Assembly (NCBI RefSeq): GCF_030519655.1
Contig: NZ_JAUMIT010000004.1
Span: 248,001 to 312,000 of the forward strand
DNA: 64,000 bases
Direction of reading: 5' to 3'
From: Wenyingzhuangia gilva
GTDB taxonomy: Bacteria > Bacteroidota > Bacteroidia > Flavobacteriales > Flavobacteriaceae
In this document: positions 62,204 through 64,000 of the stretch, piece after piece
How the letters are laid out: the number at the start of each line of letters is the position of its first letter
How positions within the stretch are numbered: position 1 is the stretch's first letter
The notes under the pieces: generated by a model
Database searches by the model: none
Told to the model about the DNA's origin: nothing
What the model saw: the letters and a program-made list of their open reading frames with translations, nothing else
Made by a program: the position numbers and the translations under genes

Positions 62204-64000
62204 TTAAAAAACAGGTTCTAAGTTTTCCCATTTTACCTTCCATTTTCCATTTTTAGGAAAACCAGGGTTTTCTACAGAACATCCATCCCAACCAGCACAC
62301 ATCATGGCAACAGTTTGTAACAAACCTCCATTTCCAGGCAAATAAATTCGCAAACGATCATCTTGATAATTATGACCATTTTTTAAATAGGTGTTTTTTT
62401 GAACATCTTTTAATAACAAATCTAAAGCTAGTGCTGGTTTTCCCAAACGAACAGCAGACATAGAAGACATAGGATAATCCCATCCCCAAGTGTTAGGCCA
62501 ATCCCATTTTTTGGCAATTACTTCTAAAGTAGATTCCATGATTTTTGGATCAATTTTATCCCAATGAGGTAAAATTCCATAAGCTCCTAAAACCATTGGA
62601 TGATCTCTCATCAATTCAATATCGTTATAAGATTCCGTAGCTCCTTGAATCCCTAAATACAATCCATCAGCTTGATCTGGAGTGGCAAGATTCATTCTAA
62701 CTTTTTCCCATTTTTCATTTTTAGGTTTCTCTAATCTTTTTAACCAATTCTGAGCAGTAGTTAATCCCCAATACCAATAAGCCAACTCAAAAGGAGGATT
62801 ATAAGTTGTAGTTCTTTCCCAATGTTCTTGAGCAGGAATTAAAGGTGGAGCAAGATCAAATTGTTTTTTTTCGTCATTCCAAATTGGGAAATCAGCCATA
62901 AAGTTTGCAGTTTCTACAATTAATGCTTCATATTTTTTTAAAGTTTCAGGTGATTTGTTTTGACGGTACATTTGCTCTGCCAACCAAATAATATGAGGTT
63001 GTTGCCAAATTAAATAAGACCCTACAGAAGAGGGACTGTTTTCTCCATCAGGACCAATCATTTTTGGCCACCTAACTCCTTCGTATCCTTGGTCTAAAGC
63101 CGTTTGTTTGGCTTTTTCCATCATGTCAAAATAATAATCTAATTGTTGTTCTATTAATGCTCCACGTTGCCATTGTGCAAAATGTGCCACATGCCACCAA
63201 TGCATTTCTAAGTGAAATTTACCAAACCAACTGTTAAATGTTAAACCTGTTTCTGCCGGAGGTAAATCTCCTGTGCTTTGAATTTTAGTTAAGTATTGAG
63301 ATAAAATCACTCTTCTTTCTAATTCTTTAGCTCTCTCATCTGTACAAGCTCCAAAATCTACAAATCCACCTTTAGACCAATAACTGTGATAAGCTGTTTT
63401 ACTATTTTCTTCGGTGCTTTTAAAAGTTGGAACATTGTTCGTAATTTCATCAGGAGAAAACTGACAAGAAAACTGAATTTGATCTTCGTTTTTGTTTGAT
63501 AATTTAAATTGATGTTTGTCTGTTTGAGTTATTTCTGAGTTTCCTTGCCAATCAATTTCTACAAAGTAATCATCGTTGTCAAGTTGTCTTTTTAGAGTGA
63601 TGTTATTATTGTTTTGATTTATAATATCACTCTTATGAGTATCAACATTTTGCATATCAATTCCGCTACCTGTATGCGCAATTTTTGGTGCTGGAAAATT
63701 CCATTCTACAGAAAGTTGTCCTTTTTTAATTAAAGGTGACTTAACATTTACAGCCACCAAATCATTTTCTTGATGCGAGTAAACTTCTACATGAACAGGT
63801 TGGTTATCAAAAGTAAAATCTGAAGTAATTTTTCCTGTCCATAAATCTAATTCGTGTGTTGGATTTTTGATGTCAGAAAGTTTCGCCTTTGTTCCATCTT
63901 TAAAATGCAAATCAAAACCAATCAATCCTAAATGAATTTTGTGGGCATTTTCTCTAAAATAATCACAAGCTTCTTTAGCTCTTTCATTGTCTTTTATTTG
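62204..64000 (-). CDS. Six-hairpin glycosidase-like protein (partial, N-terminus beyond window)
   Basis: The minus frame is open from the stop at 62204 to the right edge, giving 598 codons. It is still coding before the first possible internal start (a TTG at 63925), so the true start lies outside. The C-terminal half has the helical pattern of (alpha/alpha)6 glycosidases of the GH65/GH95 style: LEMHWWHVAHFAQWQRGALIEQQLDYYFDMMEKA, GVRWPKMIGPDGENSPSSVGSYLIWQQPHIIWLAEQMY and NTWGWDYPMSSMSAVRLGKPALALDLLL. The Trp/His-rich active-site face and the conserved Glu/Asp suggest a hydrolase. I cannot name the family with certainty. Confidence 0.8.
   Translation of the reverse strand, partial: QIKDNERAKEACDYFRENAHKIHLGLIGFDLHFKDGTKAKLSDIKNPTHELDLWTGKITSDFTFDNQPVHVEVYSHQENDLVAVNVKSPLIKKGQLSVEWNFPAPKIAHTGSGIDMQNVDTHKSDIINQNNNNITLKRQLDNDDYFVEIDWQGNSEITQTDKHQFKLSNKNEDQIQFSCQFSPDEITNNVPTFKSTEENSKTAYHSYWSKGGFVDFGACTDERAKELERRVILSQYLTKIQSTGDLPPAETGLTFNSWFGKFHLEMHWWHVAHFAQWQRGALIEQQLDYYFDMMEKAKQTALDQGYEGVRWPKMIGPDGENSPSSVGSYLIWQQPHIIWLAEQMYRQNKSPETLKKYEALIVETANFMADFPIWNDEKKQFDLAPPLIPAQEHWERTTTYNPPFELAYWYWGLTTAQNWLKRLEKPKNEKWEKVRMNLATPDQADGLYLGIQGATESYNDIELMRDHPMVLGAYGILPHWDKIDPKIMESTLEVIAKKWDWPNTWGWDYPMSSMSAVRLGKPALALDLLLKDVQKNTYLKNGHNYQDDRLRIYLPGNGGLLQTVAMMCAGWDGCSVENPGFPKNGKWKVKWENLEPVF

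Noticed and set aside
63925-63927. TTG at 63925 as the start of the last gene
   Set aside because: The frame stays open and coding-like to the window edge, so the gene is simply truncated by the window.

Overview
The window comes from a low-GC member of the Bacteroidota, most likely a marine Flavobacteriaceae. Support: SusC/SusD pairs, ECF sigma/FecR pairs, type IX secretion tails (KIYPNP...), -7 promoter boxes of the form TAnnTTTG with TTG about 19 bp upstream, an Asn/Lys-rich insert in Rho, and bifunctional rhamnulose-1-phosphate aldolase/dehydrogenase. No tRNA, rRNA, CRISPR array or transposase was recognised.

Layout. (1) 1-3000: N-terminal two thirds of glutamate synthase large subunit (minus, runs off the left edge), then a geranylgeranyl-reductase-like flavoprotein. 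(2) 4.7-15.5 kb: one co-directional block made of an ECF sigma factor, a FecR-type anti-sigma factor, a SusC-like TonB receptor with an STN signalling domain, a SusD-like lipoprotein, an unrecognised 491-residue lipoprotein, a MauG/cytochrome-c-peroxidase-like di-heme protein and a T9SS-exported ELWxxDGT-repeat protein. It looks like a self-regulated outer-membrane uptake system with its own periplasmic redox enzyme. (3) 15.5-19.2 kb: housekeeping genes rho, a DUF4293 membrane protein and prfA. (4) 19.5-38.5 kb: a saccharolytic region with GH105, GH16, a DUF2264/GH154-like enzyme, a modular pectate lyase, two paralogous GntR regulators, uxaC with a LacI regulator, and a rhamnose operon (rhaEW, rhaI, kinase, NCS1-like permease). 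Together they point to a polysaccharide containing rhamnose and uronic acid. (5) 39-40.2 kb: a family 2 glycosyltransferase. (6) 40.2-52.2 kb: a complete protoporphyrin-dependent heme pathway in two divergent operons: hemJ-hemH-RNA methyltransferase-AraC on minus, and hemA-C-D-B-L-(four-helix-bundle gene)-E-F-DUF4421 on plus. (7) 52.3-55.5 kb: a BlaI/BlaR1-type regulatory pair and an unknown small protein. (8) 55.7-64 kb: a second carbohydrate cluster on minus with CutC, GH43, dienelactone hydrolase, a DUF4450-like 1221-residue lipoprotein and a truncated six-hairpin glycosidase-like gene running off the right edge.

The most unusual structure lies in the heme operon. Four intergenic gaps are filled, from stop codon to start codon, by 7-bp-periodic inverted/tandem repeat elements. 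Their primary sequences differ, but all have the same hairpin-like architecture, and all four upstream genes end in TAG, with the stop embedded in the element. Other candidates are the di-heme peroxidase/SusCD system, a nucleobase-type permease standing where a rhamnose transporter is expected, and two operators (LacI-type before uxaC, BlaI-type before blaI) placed exactly on readable promoters.
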